DNA from: Pseudomonas sp. | GTDB lineage: Bacteria > Pseudomonadota > Gammaproteobacteria > Pseudomonadales > Pseudomonadaceae | Assembly (NCBI GenBank): GCA_030656145.1 | Contig: JAUSOF010000030.1 | Span: 142,127-206,126, forward strand | Direction: 5' to 3' | DNA: 64,000 bases | Shown: positions 10,359 to 21,590 of the stretch, piece after piece | Layout: each line of letters opens with the position of its first letter | Position numbering within the stretch: the first letter of the stretch is position 1 | Program-made: the position numbers and the translations under genes | The notes under the pieces: model-generated | Database searches by the model: none | Seen by the model: the letters and a program-made list of their open reading frames with translations, nothing else | What the model was told of the DNA's origin: nothing

Positions 10359-11328
10359 ATGGAAGGCATCGGCTGCGGGCGATGGCGATGAAAAGAGCTG
10401 GAAGCTGCTGGAAAAAACCTTGCTGGCGGGTGTTCAGGAGCAGCGTCGAGCGCGGCGCTGGGGGATTTTCTTCAAGTCGCTGACGTTTTTATACTTATTT
10501 GCCGCGCTGGCGCTATTTGCGCCACTGCTGAATCTGAAGGAAAGCGTCAAGAGTGGTACGAGTCATACAGCGCTGATTGAGGTGCGCGGGATGATCGCCG
10601 ATAAGGAGATGGCCAGTGCCGACAATATAGTCGGCAGTCTGCGCGCTGCATTCGAGGACGTGAGGACCAAGGGTGTCATTCTGCGGATCAATAGTCCGGG
10701 TGGCAGTCCGGTGCAGTCGGGCTATATCTATGATGAAATCTTACGCCTGCGCGCCGAGTATCCGGCGATCAAGCTGTATGCGGTAATCACCGATCTTGGT
10801 GCCTCTGGGGCCTATTACATTGCCAGTGCTGCCGATCAGATCTATGCCGACAAGGCCAGTCTGGTCGGGTCGATTGGCGTGACGGCGGCCGGTTTCGGCT
10901 TTGTCGGGGTCATGGAGAAGCTGGGCGTTGATCGCCGTGTGTATACCGCGGGTGAGCACAAGGCGTTTCTCGATCCGTTCCAGCCGCCTAGAGAGGACGA
11001 GGCGCTGTTTTGGCAGGGGGTTCTGGAAACTACGCATAAGCAGTTCATTGATAGCGTCAAGCGGGGGCGTGGTGATCGGCTGAAGTCTGCGGAGCACCCT
11101 GAGTTGTTCTCGGGGTTGGTGTGGTCGGGTGAGCAGGCGCTACAGCTTGGTTTGATCGATGCGCTGGGTAACACCAGTTATGTCGCACGTGAAGTGATCG
11201 GCGAAAAAAGCTTGGTCGATTTCACGGTCAAGGAATCGCCGTTCGATCGCTTTGCCAAGCGCCTTGGCGCCAGCGTCGCCGAGAATATTGCCTTGTGGAT
11301 GGGCTTTCAGGGGCCCGCCCTGCGCTAG
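10348..11328 (+). CDS. sppA: signal peptide peptidase SppA (S49 family)
   Basis: A 326-residue membrane-bound serine protease that cleaves leftover signal peptides in the membrane. A hydrophobic anchor (about residues 44-66) follows a basic cytoplasmic segment; the protease domain is outside. The nucleophile is S153 in LGASGAYYIAS and the general base is K205 in GEHKAFLDPFQP, the Ser-Lys dyad of the short SppA type. The ATG at 10348 is preferred over the GTG at 10342 because the AAGGTGG ribosome-binding site fits it better. It overlaps the upstream HAD gene by 11 bases. Confidence 0.93.
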   Translation: MSDEWKASAAGDGDEKSWKLLEKTLLAGVQEQRRARRWGIFFKSLTFLYLFAALALFAPLLNLKESVKSGTSHTALIEVRGMIADKEMASADNIVGSLRAAFEDVRTKGVILRINSPGGSPVQSGYIYDEILRLRAEYPAIKLYAVITDLGASGAYYIASAADQIYADKASLVGSIGVTAAGFGFVGVMEKLGVDRRVYTAGEHKAFLDPFQPPREDEALFWQGVLETTHKQFIDSVKRGRGDRLKSAEHPELFSGLVWSGEQALQLGLIDALGNTSYVAREVIGEKSLVDFTVKESPFDRFAKRLGASVAENIALWMGFQGPALR

Positions 11329-11345
11329 TCGAGCTGGTGTTGCAC

Positions 11346-11372
11346 GCAGGCCCGGTCATCGACCGGGCCTGC
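11346..11372. terminator. strong hairpin between convergent sppA and maf
   Basis: A 12-bp perfect inverted repeat (GCAGGCCCGGTC / GACCGGGCCTGC) with a 3-base loop lies between the ends of the two convergent genes. There is no long T run, so it may act as a barrier or an imperfect terminator. Confidence 0.6.
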
Positions 11373-11383
11373 TGGTTTATGGC

Positions 11384-11962
11384 TTATGGGATATCGGTGC
11401 CGGTCGCATGCAGCATGTCCACCAGTCGAATCAGGGGTAGGCCGATCAGGCTGGTGGCGTCAGAGCCTTCAGTGCTGCGAAACAGGCTCACGCCCAGTCC
11501 TTCGGCCTTGAAGCTGCCGGCGCAGTCGTAGGGCTGCTCAGCTTCCAGGTAGCGTGCTATCTGTGCGTCGCTAAGCTGGCGAAAATGTACGGTAAAGGCG
11601 ATGCAGTCGGTCTGACAGTGGCCGCTTTGACTGTCGAGTAGGGTCAGTCCGGTCAGAAAGGTGACGCTGTTGCCGCTTGCGGCGAGCAGTTGTGCGTGGG
11701 CGCGCTCGTATGTGCCGGGCTTGCCAAGAATTTGGCCATCAAGTACCGCGACCTGATCTGAGCCAATGATCAGGTGTTGCGGGTACTTGGAGGTGAGTGC
11801 GCGGGCTTTTTCTTCTGCCAGGCGGCACACCAGGGCAGTGGCGTCTTCGTCGGGTTGGGCGGTTTCGTTGATCGCGGGTGCGCACCAAACAAAGGGTAGG
11901 CGCAGTCGGGTCAATAGTTCTCTGCGGTAGGGTGAGCTGGATGCGAGCACTAGGGGCGGCAT
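11384..11962 (-). CDS. Maf/YceF family nucleoside triphosphate pyrophosphatase
   Basis: A 192-residue Maf-fold enzyme that hydrolyses non-canonical nucleoside triphosphates to monophosphates. The YceF subgroup acts on 7-methyl-GTP. The N-terminal LASSSPYRRELL (residues 6-17) is the phosphate-binding signature, and GSDQVAVLDGQILGKP contains the catalytic aspartate region. A GGAGA ribosome-binding site precedes the ATG. It lies divergent from yceD-rpmF-plsX, the same arrangement as E. coli yceF/yceD, which supports the YceF assignment. Confidence 0.9.
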   Translation of the reverse strand: MPPLVLASSSPYRRELLTRLRLPFVWCAPAINETAQPDEDATALVCRLAEEKARALTSKYPQHLIIGSDQVAVLDGQILGKPGTYERAHAQLLAASGNSVTFLTGLTLLDSQSGHCQTDCIAFTVHFRQLSDAQIARYLEAEQPYDCAGSFKAEGLGVSLFRSTEGSDATSLIGLPLIRLVDMLHATGTDIP

Positions 11963-12034
11963 GTGTGTGCGTCTCCTTTTAATGGATGGGCAATTCTAGA
12001 CGGCACTCTTGGTGCTGGACAGGCTGAATATCCT

Positions 12035-12063
12035 TTGACAGGGGCAGAGTGCATCCATAGAAT
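12035..12063 (+). promoter_or_regulatory. near-consensus sigma-70 promoter of yceD-rpmF-plsX
   Basis: TTGACA (12035-12040), a 17-base spacer and TAGAAT (12058-12063) match the housekeeping promoter at 11 of 12 positions. Transcription would start near 12070, only about 3 bases before the yceD ATG, so the message would be leaderless or nearly so. Confidence 0.75.
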
Positions 12064-12072
12064 GCGGCGCCT

Positions 12073-12600
12073 ATGTTAAATGCACCGATTCCACCTCATG
12101 TTGATCCGCGAAAATTGGCTGATCGTGGTGCCACGCTTGAAGGCGTGGTACCGCTAGTCGATTTGGCGCGACTCTGCGACCCGCTTGCCGATAACCAAGG
12201 CGCGGTTCGTGTGAAGTTTTTCTTCGAGCGTGATGAGCGTAATGCTGTGGTTTTCCATAGTGAGCTCGAGGTTGAGGTCAAGATGGTTTGCCAGCGTTGT
12301 CTGGAACTGGTTGCCCTGCAGATCAACAGCGCGTGTGATTACGCTGTGGTGAAAGAAGGTGCAAATACCCAGTCCGTGCCGAAAGGCTATGACGCGCTGG
12401 AGTTGGGTGAAGAGCCATTGGATCTGCTGGCACTGGTTGAGGAGGAGTTGTTGCTCGCCTTGCCCATTGTCCCGGTTCATGACCCTAAAGATTGCCAGCA
12501 GCCGGACGGCCTCGAAGAGCCCGAACCGAGCAAGGACGAGGTAACTCGGTCCAACCCGTTCAGTGTATTGGCGCAGTTAAAGCGTGACCCAAACGTTTAG
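12073..12600 (+). CDS. yceD: YceD family (DUF177) protein, 23S rRNA accumulation
   Basis: A 175-residue DUF177 protein. E. coli and plant relatives are needed for normal 23S rRNA accumulation and the gene is almost always joined to rpmF (L32), as here with a 13-base gap. The conserved CQRCLE motif is at residues 74-79, and the acidic C-terminal half ends with PFSVLAQLK, a typical tail. No Shine-Dalgarno sequence is seen before the ATG, and the promoter lies just upstream (see the promoter at 12035). Confidence 0.9.
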   Translation: MLNAPIPPHVDPRKLADRGATLEGVVPLVDLARLCDPLADNQGAVRVKFFFERDERNAVVFHSELEVEVKMVCQRCLELVALQINSACDYAVVKEGANTQSVPKGYDALELGEEPLDLLALVEEELLLALPIVPVHDPKDCQQPDGLEEPEPSKDEVTRSNPFSVLAQLKRDPNV

Positions 12601-12613
12601 GAGTTAATTAATT

Positions 12614-12796
12614 ATGGCTGTTCAGCAGAACAAAAAATCCCGTTCCGCACGTGACATGCGTCGCTCGCACGATGCTCTCGAGGCCAGCACGCTGTCCGTT
12701 GAGAAGAGCACCGGTGAGATCCATCTGCGCCACCACGTATCGCCGGAAGGTGTTTACCGTGGTCGCAAAGTGATCGATAAGGGCGCTGACGAGTAA
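12614..12796 (+). CDS. rpmF: 50S ribosomal protein L32
   Basis: The 60-residue L32 protein of the large ribosomal subunit, starting [19 protein letters not shown] with the usual basic N-terminus. It is the form without the zinc-binding cysteines. An AGGAG ribosome-binding site precedes the ATG. The gene lies between yceD and plsX, the common order that links ribosome and phospholipid synthesis. Confidence 0.97.
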   Translation: MAVQQNKKSRSARDMRRSHDALEASTLSVEKSTGEIHLRHHVSPEGVYRGRKVIDKGADE

Positions 12797-12799
12797 TCC

Positions 12800-13810
12800 T
12801 TGTCTGCTCCGATCATCGCGATAGATGCAATGGGTGGGGACTTCGGTCCCCACAGCATTGTTCAGGCCAGCATTGCATGCTTGGCTGAGTACCCCTCGTT
12901 GCACCTGGTCCTAGTCGGCCAAACCCCCCTTATTGAAGAGTTGATCGCCCTAAGCCCTGGCGTCGATCGTTCACGTTTGCGTGTTGAGCATGCTGGTGAT
13001 GTGGTCGCCATGGACGAGCGTCCTGCGCAAGCGCTGCGTGGCAAGTTGGATTCGTCGATGCGTGTGGCGCTAGAGTTGCTGCGTGATGGGCGTGCCCAGG
13101 CGTGCGTTAGCGCTGGCAATACCGGGGCCTTGATGGCGTTGTCGCGTCATGTGCTGAAAACGTTGCCGGGGATCGATCGCCCGGCCATGGTCGCGGCTGT
13201 GCCGACTCAGGCTGGCTGCTGTCACGTGCTCGACCTGGGGGCTAATGTCGACTGCAGTGCCGAGCAGCTCTATCAGTTTGCCGTGATGGGGGCTGTAGCG
13301 GCTGAGGCGTTGGGGGTGGTGCGACCGCGTGTCGCGCTGCTCAATGTCGGTACTGAAGTCGTCAAGGGTAATCAGCAGGTCAAGCTTGCTGCGAGCCTGT
13401 TGCAGCAGGCTCGTGGTTTGAATTACATCGGTTTTGTCGAGGGTGACGGGCTTTACCGTGGTGACGCCGATGTCGTGGTGTGTGACGGTTTCGTCGGCAA
13501 TATTCTGCTCAAGTCCAGTGAAGGTCTGGCGACTATGATTGCTGGTCGTGTCGAACTATTGTTCAGGCGCAATCTTCTGTCGCGGCTTGCGGGTCTGGTG
13601 GCAATGCCGGTATTACGTCGCCTGCGTGCCGAGTTGGCACCCGCGCAACACAATGGTGCAAGCTTGCTCGGCCTGCAGGGTATTGTGGTGAAGAGTCACG
13701 GTTCGGCAGGTGTGGATGGTTTCAAGAGTGCCATTCGCCGCGCGCTACGAGAAGTTGAAGACAACCTACCGCAGCGCCTGCATGGTCGTCTCGAGGATAT
13801 TTTGCTCTGA
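12800..13810 (+). CDS. plsX: phosphate acyltransferase PlsX
   Basis: PlsX converts acyl-ACP to acyl-phosphate for phospholipid synthesis at the membrane surface. The 336-residue protein starts [20 protein letters not shown], with the IDAMGGD signature. Further conserved blocks are [10 protein letters not shown] and [15 protein letters not shown]. The start codon is a rare TTG only 3 bases after the rpmF stop codon; no other start gives the conserved N-terminus, so translation probably relies on coupling to rpmF. In E. coli fabH comes next; here fabH is missing and fabD follows. Confidence 0.95.
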   Translation: MSAPIIAIDAMGGDFGPHSIVQASIACLAEYPSLHLVLVGQTPLIEELIALSPGVDRSRLRVEHAGDVVAMDERPAQALRGKLDSSMRVALELLRDGRAQACVSAGNTGALMALSRHVLKTLPGIDRPAMVAAVPTQAGCCHVLDLGANVDCSAEQLYQFAVMGAVAAEALGVVRPRVALLNVGTEVVKGNQQVKLAASLLQQARGLNYIGFVEGDGLYRGDADVVVCDGFVGNILLKSSEGLATMIAGRVELLFRRNLLSRLAGLVAMPVLRRLRAELAPAQHNGASLLGLQGIVVKSHGSAGVDGFKSAIRRALREVEDNLPQRLHGRLEDILL

Positions 13811-13969
13811 GCCGATACTCATGCGTTGAGTGGACTTGCCAGTGTGCTGGCGGTTGTGCGACCAGCTAATGTGACCGCGACGGGCGGCCTGTCATCCAAC
13901 TGTCAGTTTGTTGCGCCTGGCTCCCCGGGCGCGAATTTTTCGACGATAAGACCATAGAGGCTCGTTTAC
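13811..13969 (+). promoter_or_regulatory. plsX-fabD intergenic region with hairpin
   Basis: A 159-base gap contains GCGCC ... GGCGC (about 13913-13931) followed by GAATTTTT. This looks like a weak terminator or attenuator in front of fabD. A separate fabD promoter probably lies here; no clear -35/-10 pair was found. Confidence 0.4.
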
Positions 13970-14905
13970 ATGTCTGCATCCCTCGCATTCGTCTTTCCTG
14001 GGCAAGGCTCGCAGTCGCTGACGATGTTGGCTGGGCACGGCGCGCAGCAAGTTGTTATCGATACATTTGCCGAGGCTTCCGAAGCCCTTGGCTACGACCT
14101 ATGGGCCTTGAGTCAGCAAGGGCCTGAAGAGCTGCTCAATCAAACCGACAAGACTCAGCCGGCGATCCTTGCGGCATCCATCGCTTTGTGGCGCCTGTGG
14201 CACGCTGAGGGCGGCTTGCAGCCTGCGTTTGTTGCAGGCCATAGCCTGGGTGAGTACTCGGCGCTGGTTGCCGCGGGCGGCCTGGCCTTCGCTGAGGCAG
14301 TTAAGCTGGTGGAGTTGCGTGGTCAGTTGATGCAGCAGGCTGTGCCGGCTGGTCAGGGTGGCATGGCGGCTATCCTTGGGTTGGACGATGCCGACGTGCT
14401 GGCCGCCTGCGCCGATGCGGCGCAAGGCGAGGTAGTCAGTGCGGTGAATTTCAACGCGCCTGGGCAGGTAGTCATCGCGGGCTCGGCTGCTGCTGTGGCA
14501 CGCGCTGTTGAGGTGTGTAAGGCACGTGGCGCCAAGCGCGCCATGCCGCTGCCGGTGAGTGTGCCATCGCACTGCGCTTTGATGCGCCCGGCTGCCGAGC
14601 GCTTCGCCGAAGCCGTTGCAGCCGTTGCCTGGCGCGCACCGCAGATTCCGCTGGTGCAGAATGTCAGTGCCAGCGTGGTTGCGGATCTCGAGACGCTCAA
14701 AGCCGATCTGTTGGCGCAGCTTTACAGTCCTGTACGTTGGGTTGAGTCGATCGTCTGTATGTCTGAGCAAGGCGTGACCGATCTGGTCGAGTGCGGTCCG
14801 GGCAGGGTCCTGTCGGGGCTGAACAAGCGCTGCGTCAAAGGTATCAATACCTATAATCTGGACACCCCAGACGCCTTCGCCGCCGCACGCGCGGCCTTGG
14901 TCTGA
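13970..14905 (+). CDS. fabD: malonyl-CoA:ACP transacylase
   Basis: FabD transfers malonyl from CoA to acyl carrier protein, supplying the extender unit for fatty-acid synthesis. The 311-residue protein has FPGQGSQ near the N-terminus, the nucleophile S92 in GHSLGEYSAL, and H201 in VPSHCALM. These form the Ser-His catalytic pair of the family. It is followed 16 bases later by fabG, and the fab genes here form the core elongation set with acpP and fabF. Confidence 0.97.
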   Translation: MSASLAFVFPGQGSQSLTMLAGHGAQQVVIDTFAEASEALGYDLWALSQQGPEELLNQTDKTQPAILAASIALWRLWHAEGGLQPAFVAGHSLGEYSALVAAGGLAFAEAVKLVELRGQLMQQAVPAGQGGMAAILGLDDADVLAACADAAQGEVVSAVNFNAPGQVVIAGSAAAVARAVEVCKARGAKRAMPLPVSVPSHCALMRPAAERFAEAVAAVAWRAPQIPLVQNVSASVVADLETLKADLLAQLYSPVRWVESIVCMSEQGVTDLVECGPGRVLSGLNKRCVKGINTYNLDTPDAFAAARAALV

Positions 14906-14921
14906 ATTAAGAGAGGTTGTT

Positions 14922-15665
14922 ATGAGCCTGCAAGGTAAGGTTGCTCTGGTAACCGGCGCGAGCCGTGGCATTGGTCAAGCCATTGCTCTGGAGTTGGGGC
15001 GTCAAGGCGCCGTTGTGATTGGGACAGCGACCTCGCCGACGGGTGCCGAGCACATCGCCGAATACCTGAAAGAACATGGCGTTGAAGGTGCTGGTCTGGT
15101 GCTGGATGTGAGTAGCAGCGAATCGGTTGCCACGACTCTTCTGCACATTCAGCAACACCTTGGCCAGCCTTTGATCCTAGTCAATAACGCAGGCATCACG
15201 CGCGATAATCTGATGTTGCGGATGAAAGATGATGAGTGGTTTGATGTCATCAACACCAACTTGAATAGTCTGTACCGATTGTCCAAGGCAGTGCTGCGCG
15301 GGATGACCAAGGCGCGCTTTGGGCGCATCATTAACATTGGTTCGGTGGTTGGTGCCATGGGCAATGCCGGGCAAGTGAACTATGCTGCGTCCAAGGCTGG
15401 GCTGGAAGGTTTCGGTCGTGCATTGGCGCGTGAAGTAGGTTCGCGGTCGATTACGGTCAATGCGGTAGCACCCGGGTTTATCGATACCGATATGACCCGT
15501 GAACTGCCGGAAGCACAGCGTGATGCGCTGCTGACACAGATTCCTCTGGGTCGTTTGGGGCAAGCGGAAGAGGTCGCGAAAGTGGTCGCTTTCCTAGCTT
15601 CCGATGGCGCAGCCTACGTCACAGGGGCTACTATCCCTGTGAACGGCGGAATGTATATGAGCTGA
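14922..15665 (+). CDS. fabG: 3-oxoacyl-ACP reductase
   Basis: FabG reduces 3-oxoacyl-ACP with NADPH in each elongation cycle. It is a 247-residue short-chain dehydrogenase. The cofactor-binding loop is TGASRGIGQAIA (about residues 11-22), and the catalytic triad is S141, Y154 and K158 (GSVVGAMGNAGQVNYAASK region). NNAG is also present. An AGAGAGG ribosome-binding site precedes the ATG. The start lies 16 bases after fabD. Confidence 0.97.
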   Translation: MSLQGKVALVTGASRGIGQAIALELGRQGAVVIGTATSPTGAEHIAEYLKEHGVEGAGLVLDVSSSESVATTLLHIQQHLGQPLILVNNAGITRDNLMLRMKDDEWFDVINTNLNSLYRLSKAVLRGMTKARFGRIINIGSVVGAMGNAGQVNYAASKAGLEGFGRALAREVGSRSITVNAVAPGFIDTDMTRELPEAQRDALLTQIPLGRLGQAEEVAKVVAFLASDGAAYVTGATIPVNGGMYMS

Positions 15666-15774
15666 ATGTGACTCAGGCCTTCAGAAAACTGTCATAAACG
15701 CTGTCTAAAATCCGTTACAAAGCTGCAGCAGGGTTTAGGTGGATCGTTGAGGTGTTCTGGAGCAACCTGGCATT

Positions 15775-15804
15775 TTGCTTGAAATGCAGAAAACCCTTTA
15801 TATA
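15775..15804 (+). promoter_or_regulatory. probable acpP promoter
   Basis: TTGCTT (15775-15780) is followed after 17-18 bases by TTATATA (15798-15804). It lies about 55 bases upstream of the acpP ATG, in the 192-base gap after fabG. A separate strong promoter fits the high abundance of acyl carrier protein. Confidence 0.6.
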
Positions 15805-15857
15805 CACTTGGCCGCAGACAGCTGCCCGGATTTGTCCAATAGGAGTGAAAACACGGT

Positions 15858-16094
15858 ATGAGCACCATCGAAGAACGCGTCAAGAAAATCGTTGCCGAGC
15901 AACTTGGCGTCAAAGAAGACGAAGTAACCAATAGCGCTTCCTTCGTTGAAGACTTGGGTGCCGACTCCCTTGACACTGTTGAGCTGGTGATGGCTCTCGA
16001 AGAAGAATTCGAGACTGAAATCCCGGATGAGCAAGCTGAGAAGATCACCACTGTTCAGGAAGCTATCGATTACGTAACTGCGCACGCGCAGTAA
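15858..16094 (+). CDS. acpP: acyl carrier protein
   Basis: The 78-residue carrier of growing fatty acyl chains. The 4'-phosphopantetheine attachment site is S37 in [12 protein letters not shown]. The protein is highly acidic and ends in [16 protein letters not shown], typical of AcpP. A TAGGAG ribosome-binding site precedes the ATG. It has its own promoter and a strong terminator, so it can be expressed separately from its neighbours. Confidence 0.98.
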   Translation: MSTIEERVKKIVAEQLGVKEDEVTNSASFVEDLGADSLDTVELVMALEEEFETEIPDEQAEKITTVQEAIDYVTAHAQ

Positions 16095-16118
16095 TCTGAT
16101 CGTCGGTTCCCGACCTGG

Positions 16119-16156
16119 AAAAGCCGCACAGCCCTTATCGGGCGTGCGGTTTTTCT
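16119..16156 (+). terminator. rho-independent terminator after acpP
   Basis: A long stem (AGCCGCACAGCCC pairing with GGGCGTGCGGT, one bulged A) with a short loop is followed by TTTTTCTTT. Confidence 0.88.
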
Positions 16157-16366
16157 TTGACGGGGTGTTAAAAGCCGCTGTGTGTTTGCACGACAAGTAT
16201 TGAACTGAGGTGCGGCTCTGGCTCACTAGCTGCGCTCACCCTGTGGGTAAGCGTTTGGCTGTTGCTGCACCGCACGGTGTAGTGTCTTGCCTGCTCTTTA
16301 CTCGTTATCAGCTACCAGGGTACGGGGGGAGGTAGGCGTTGAATAACCGAATAAGAGGAGATTGCT

Positions 16367-17611
16367 GTGTCGCGTAGACGCGTCGTGGTTACCGGTATGG
16401 GCATGCTGTCGCCGCTGGGTAACGATGTGCCGAGCAGCTGGCAGGGAATTTTAGCCGGACGCAGTGGCATCGCCCCCATCGAGCATATGGACCTTAGTGC
16501 TTACACCACCCGTTTTGGTGGTTCGGTCAAAGGGTTCAATGTCGAGGAGTATTTGTCCGCCAAAGAGGCGCGCAAGCTCGATCTATTTATTCAATACGGC
16601 CTGGCCGCGAGCTTTCAGGCTGTGCGCGATTCCGGGCTGGAAGTGACCGATGCTAACCGCGAGCGTATCGGTGTAGCCCTCGGCTCGGGTATTGGTGGTT
16701 TGACCAATATCGAAAACAACTGCAAGTTGCTGCATGAATTGGGGCCGCGGCGCATTTCGCCGTTCTTCGTGCCGGGTTCAATCATCAACATGATTTCTGG
16801 CTTTCTGTCGATCCATTTAGGACTGCAGGGACCGAACTATGCGATCGCCACGGCCTGTACCACAGGCACACACTGCATCGGTATGGCTGCGCGTAATATT
16901 GCCTACGGTGAAGCCGATGTGATGGTCGCCGGTGGCTCCGAAATGGCAGCGTGTGGTTTGGGTATTGGTGGTTTTGCTGCGGCGCGGGCGCTGTCCACGC
17001 GTAATGACGATCCAACCAGTGCCAGTCGTCCCTGGGATAAGGATCGCGACGGTTTCGTGCTGTCGGATGGTGCTGGTGCGCTGGTTCTTGAAGAGCTGGA
17101 GCATGCCAAGGCGCGTGGCGCGACCATCTATGCTGAGCTGATCGGCTTTGGTATGAGTGGCGACGCCTATCACATGACATCACCGCCGGAAGATGGCGCC
17201 GGTGCTGCACGTTGTATTGCCAATGCCATGCGTGACGCCGGATTGAATACCGATCAGGTGCAGTACATCAACGCCCACGGCACCTCGACGTTGGCGGGTG
17301 ACAAGGCTGAGGTCGCAGCTATCAAGTCGGTGTTCGGCGAGCATGCCTACACGCTTGCCGTCAGCTCGACCAAGTCGATGACTGGGCACCTGTTGGGTGC
17401 GGCTGGTGCGGTTGAAGCGATCTTCAGTATCCTGGCGATTCGTGAGCAGGTGGCGCCACCAACCATCAACCTGGATTCGCCCGGCGAGGGCTGTGACCTT
17501 GACTTCGTTGCGCACCAGGCTAAAGCCATGCCCATCGATGTTGTACTGTCCAACTCCTTTGGTTTTGGCGGAACCAACGGTTCGCTGGTGTTCCGCCGGT
17601 ACGCCGGTTGA
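16367..17611 (+). CDS. fabF: 3-oxoacyl-ACP synthase II
   Basis: FabF condenses malonyl-ACP with acyl-ACP, including the 16:1 to 18:1 step that adjusts membrane fluidity with temperature. The 414-residue thiolase-fold enzyme has C164 (ATACTTGTH), H304 (INAHGTST) and H341 ([10 protein letters not shown]), the Cys-His-His triad. It starts with GTG after an AAGAGGAGA ribosome-binding site. The 272-base gap after acpP holds a terminator and probably its own promoter. Its stop codon shares a base with the pabC ATG. Confidence 0.97.
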   Translation: MSRRRVVVTGMGMLSPLGNDVPSSWQGILAGRSGIAPIEHMDLSAYTTRFGGSVKGFNVEEYLSAKEARKLDLFIQYGLAASFQAVRDSGLEVTDANRERIGVALGSGIGGLTNIENNCKLLHELGPRRISPFFVPGSIINMISGFLSIHLGLQGPNYAIATACTTGTHCIGMAARNIAYGEADVMVAGGSEMAACGLGIGGFAAARALSTRNDDPTSASRPWDKDRDGFVLSDGAGALVLEELEHAKARGATIYAELIGFGMSGDAYHMTSPPEDGAGAARCIANAMRDAGLNTDQVQYINAHGTSTLAGDKAEVAAIKSVFGEHAYTLAVSSTKSMTGHLLGAAGAVEAIFSILAIREQVAPPTINLDSPGEGCDLDFVAHQAKAMPIDVVLSNSFGFGGTNGSLVFRRYAG

Positions 17612-18426
17612 TGCCGAGTTGGATCGACGGTCAGCCGATGGAGCTGCTCTCCGTCAAGGACCGTGGTCTGGCCTACGGTGATGGGTTGTTTGAAACCATC
17701 GCCGTGAAAGCTGGCAATCCCGTATTGCTGGAACGGCACATGGCGCGGCTGGGGGGCGGTTGCGTACGTTTGCTGATTGACCTTGATCTGGCGTTAGTGC
17801 GCGCAGAGCTGTTGGCGTTTAGCCGTGAGCTGGGTGATGGTGTCGCCAAGTTGATCGTGACTCGCGGTGATGGTTTGCGCGGTTACGCGCCGCCGCAGCC
17901 TGCGATACCGCGACGGATTCTGCAGGGCGGTACCCAACCCTCTTATCCAGCCTGTAACGCGGAACTAGGCGTGCGTTTATTCCCCTGTGCTACGCGACTG
18001 GCCGAGCAACCACTGTTGGCAGGATTGAAGCATCTGAATCGACTCGAGCAGGTGCTTGCGCGTGCCGAATGGCAGGACGCCGAGCATGCCGAAGGCCTGA
18101 TGCTGGATACCTCGGGGCGGGTGGTCGAGGGCGTTTACAGCAATCTGTTTCTGTTGAAAGATGGTGTCTTGCTCACGCCCGATCTTGCTCGTTGTGGTGT
18201 GGCTGGGGTAATGCGTGCTGAGCTGCTGGCGCAGGCCGAGAGCCATGGCATGCGTTGTGATGTGCGTGATATTGATCTTGATGGGTTGCGGCAGGCCGAC
18301 GAAGTATTCCTCTGCAACAGTCTTTATGGCGTCTGGCCTGTGCGTGCTCTGCAACGGCATCAGTGGCCGGTTGGTCCGCTGACCCGTAAACTGCAGGCCA
18401 TAGCCCGCGACTTATTGGACAGCTGA
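17611..18426 (+). CDS. pabC: aminodeoxychorismate lyase
   Basis: PabC releases pyruvate from 4-amino-4-deoxychorismate to give p-aminobenzoate for folate. It is a 271-residue fold-type IV PLP enzyme; K140 in LKHLNRLEQVLA is the likely Schiff-base lysine. DRGLAYGDGLFETI near the N-terminus and EGVYSNLFLL later are family blocks. The ATG overlaps the fabF stop, which rules out the TTG three bases earlier. The mltG GTG follows after 3 bases. Confidence 0.94.
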   Translation: MPSWIDGQPMELLSVKDRGLAYGDGLFETIAVKAGNPVLLERHMARLGGGCVRLLIDLDLALVRAELLAFSRELGDGVAKLIVTRGDGLRGYAPPQPAIPRRILQGGTQPSYPACNAELGVRLFPCATRLAEQPLLAGLKHLNRLEQVLARAEWQDAEHAEGLMLDTSGRVVEGVYSNLFLLKDGVLLTPDLARCGVAGVMRAELLAQAESHGMRCDVRDIDLDGLRQADEVFLCNSLYGVWPVRALQRHQWPVGPLTRKLQAIARDLLDS

Positions 18427-18429
18427 TTA

Positions 18430-21104
<2,675 letters not shown>

Positions 21105-21140
21105 AATCGGCTATCGAGTAATGAAAACCAGGAACGCCGC

Positions 21141-21497
21141 ATGAGCTTGCCACCTAATTTGGGCCCGCGTAACGGAATCCTGTCTCTGACTATCAAAGAC
21201 AAGTCCGTGCTCTATGCCGCTTACATGCCCTTCATCAAGAATGGCGGGCTGTTTATCCCGACCAACAAGAGCTACAAGCTTGGTGATGAAGTTTTCATGC
21301 TACTTAACCTGATGGATGAGCCGGAAAAGATCCCGGTCGCCGGCAAGGTGGCGTGGATCACGCCTAAGGGTGCACAGGGCAATCGCGCTGCAGGTGTCGG
21401 CGTGCAATTCAATGACGGCGACAACACTGCGCGTAACAAGATCGAGACTTACCTTGCGGGTGCACTGAAGTCGGATCGGCCAACCCACACCATGTAA
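21141..21497 (+). CDS. pilZ: type IV pilus assembly protein PilZ
   Basis: The founding PilZ protein, needed for type IV pilus assembly and twitching in Pseudomonas. The 118-residue protein begins MSLPPNLGPRNGILSL and has the GGLFIPTNKSYKLGDEVF and AGVGVQF blocks. Unlike most PilZ-domain proteins, this type lacks the RxxxR c-di-GMP-binding motif; none is seen here. It probably works through protein contacts (FimX/PilB in other species; known from the family, not visible here). It follows holB by 36 bases. Confidence 0.95.
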   Translation: MSLPPNLGPRNGILSLTIKDKSVLYAAYMPFIKNGGLFIPTNKSYKLGDEVFMLLNLMDEPEKIPVAGKVAWITPKGAQGNRAAGVGVQFNDGDNTARNKIETYLAGALKSDRPTHTM

Positions 21498-21510
21498 TCG
21501 CAACTGCAGG

Positions 21511-21573
21511 TCTCAGGCTCCAAGCCACAAGTAAGCTGCTGCGCTTCGGGCTTTTGCGTGTGGCTTGCAGTTT
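21511..21573. repeat. inverted repeat between pilZ and tatD
   Basis: CAAGCCACA (21521-21529) and TGTGGCTTG (21559-21567) pair, with outer AACTGCA/TGCAGTT partly pairing. This resembles the short intergenic palindromes common in Pseudomonas and could act as an mRNA stabiliser or weak terminator. Confidence 0.5.
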
Positions 21574-21590
21574 GTCGCTTGAGGCTTCCC

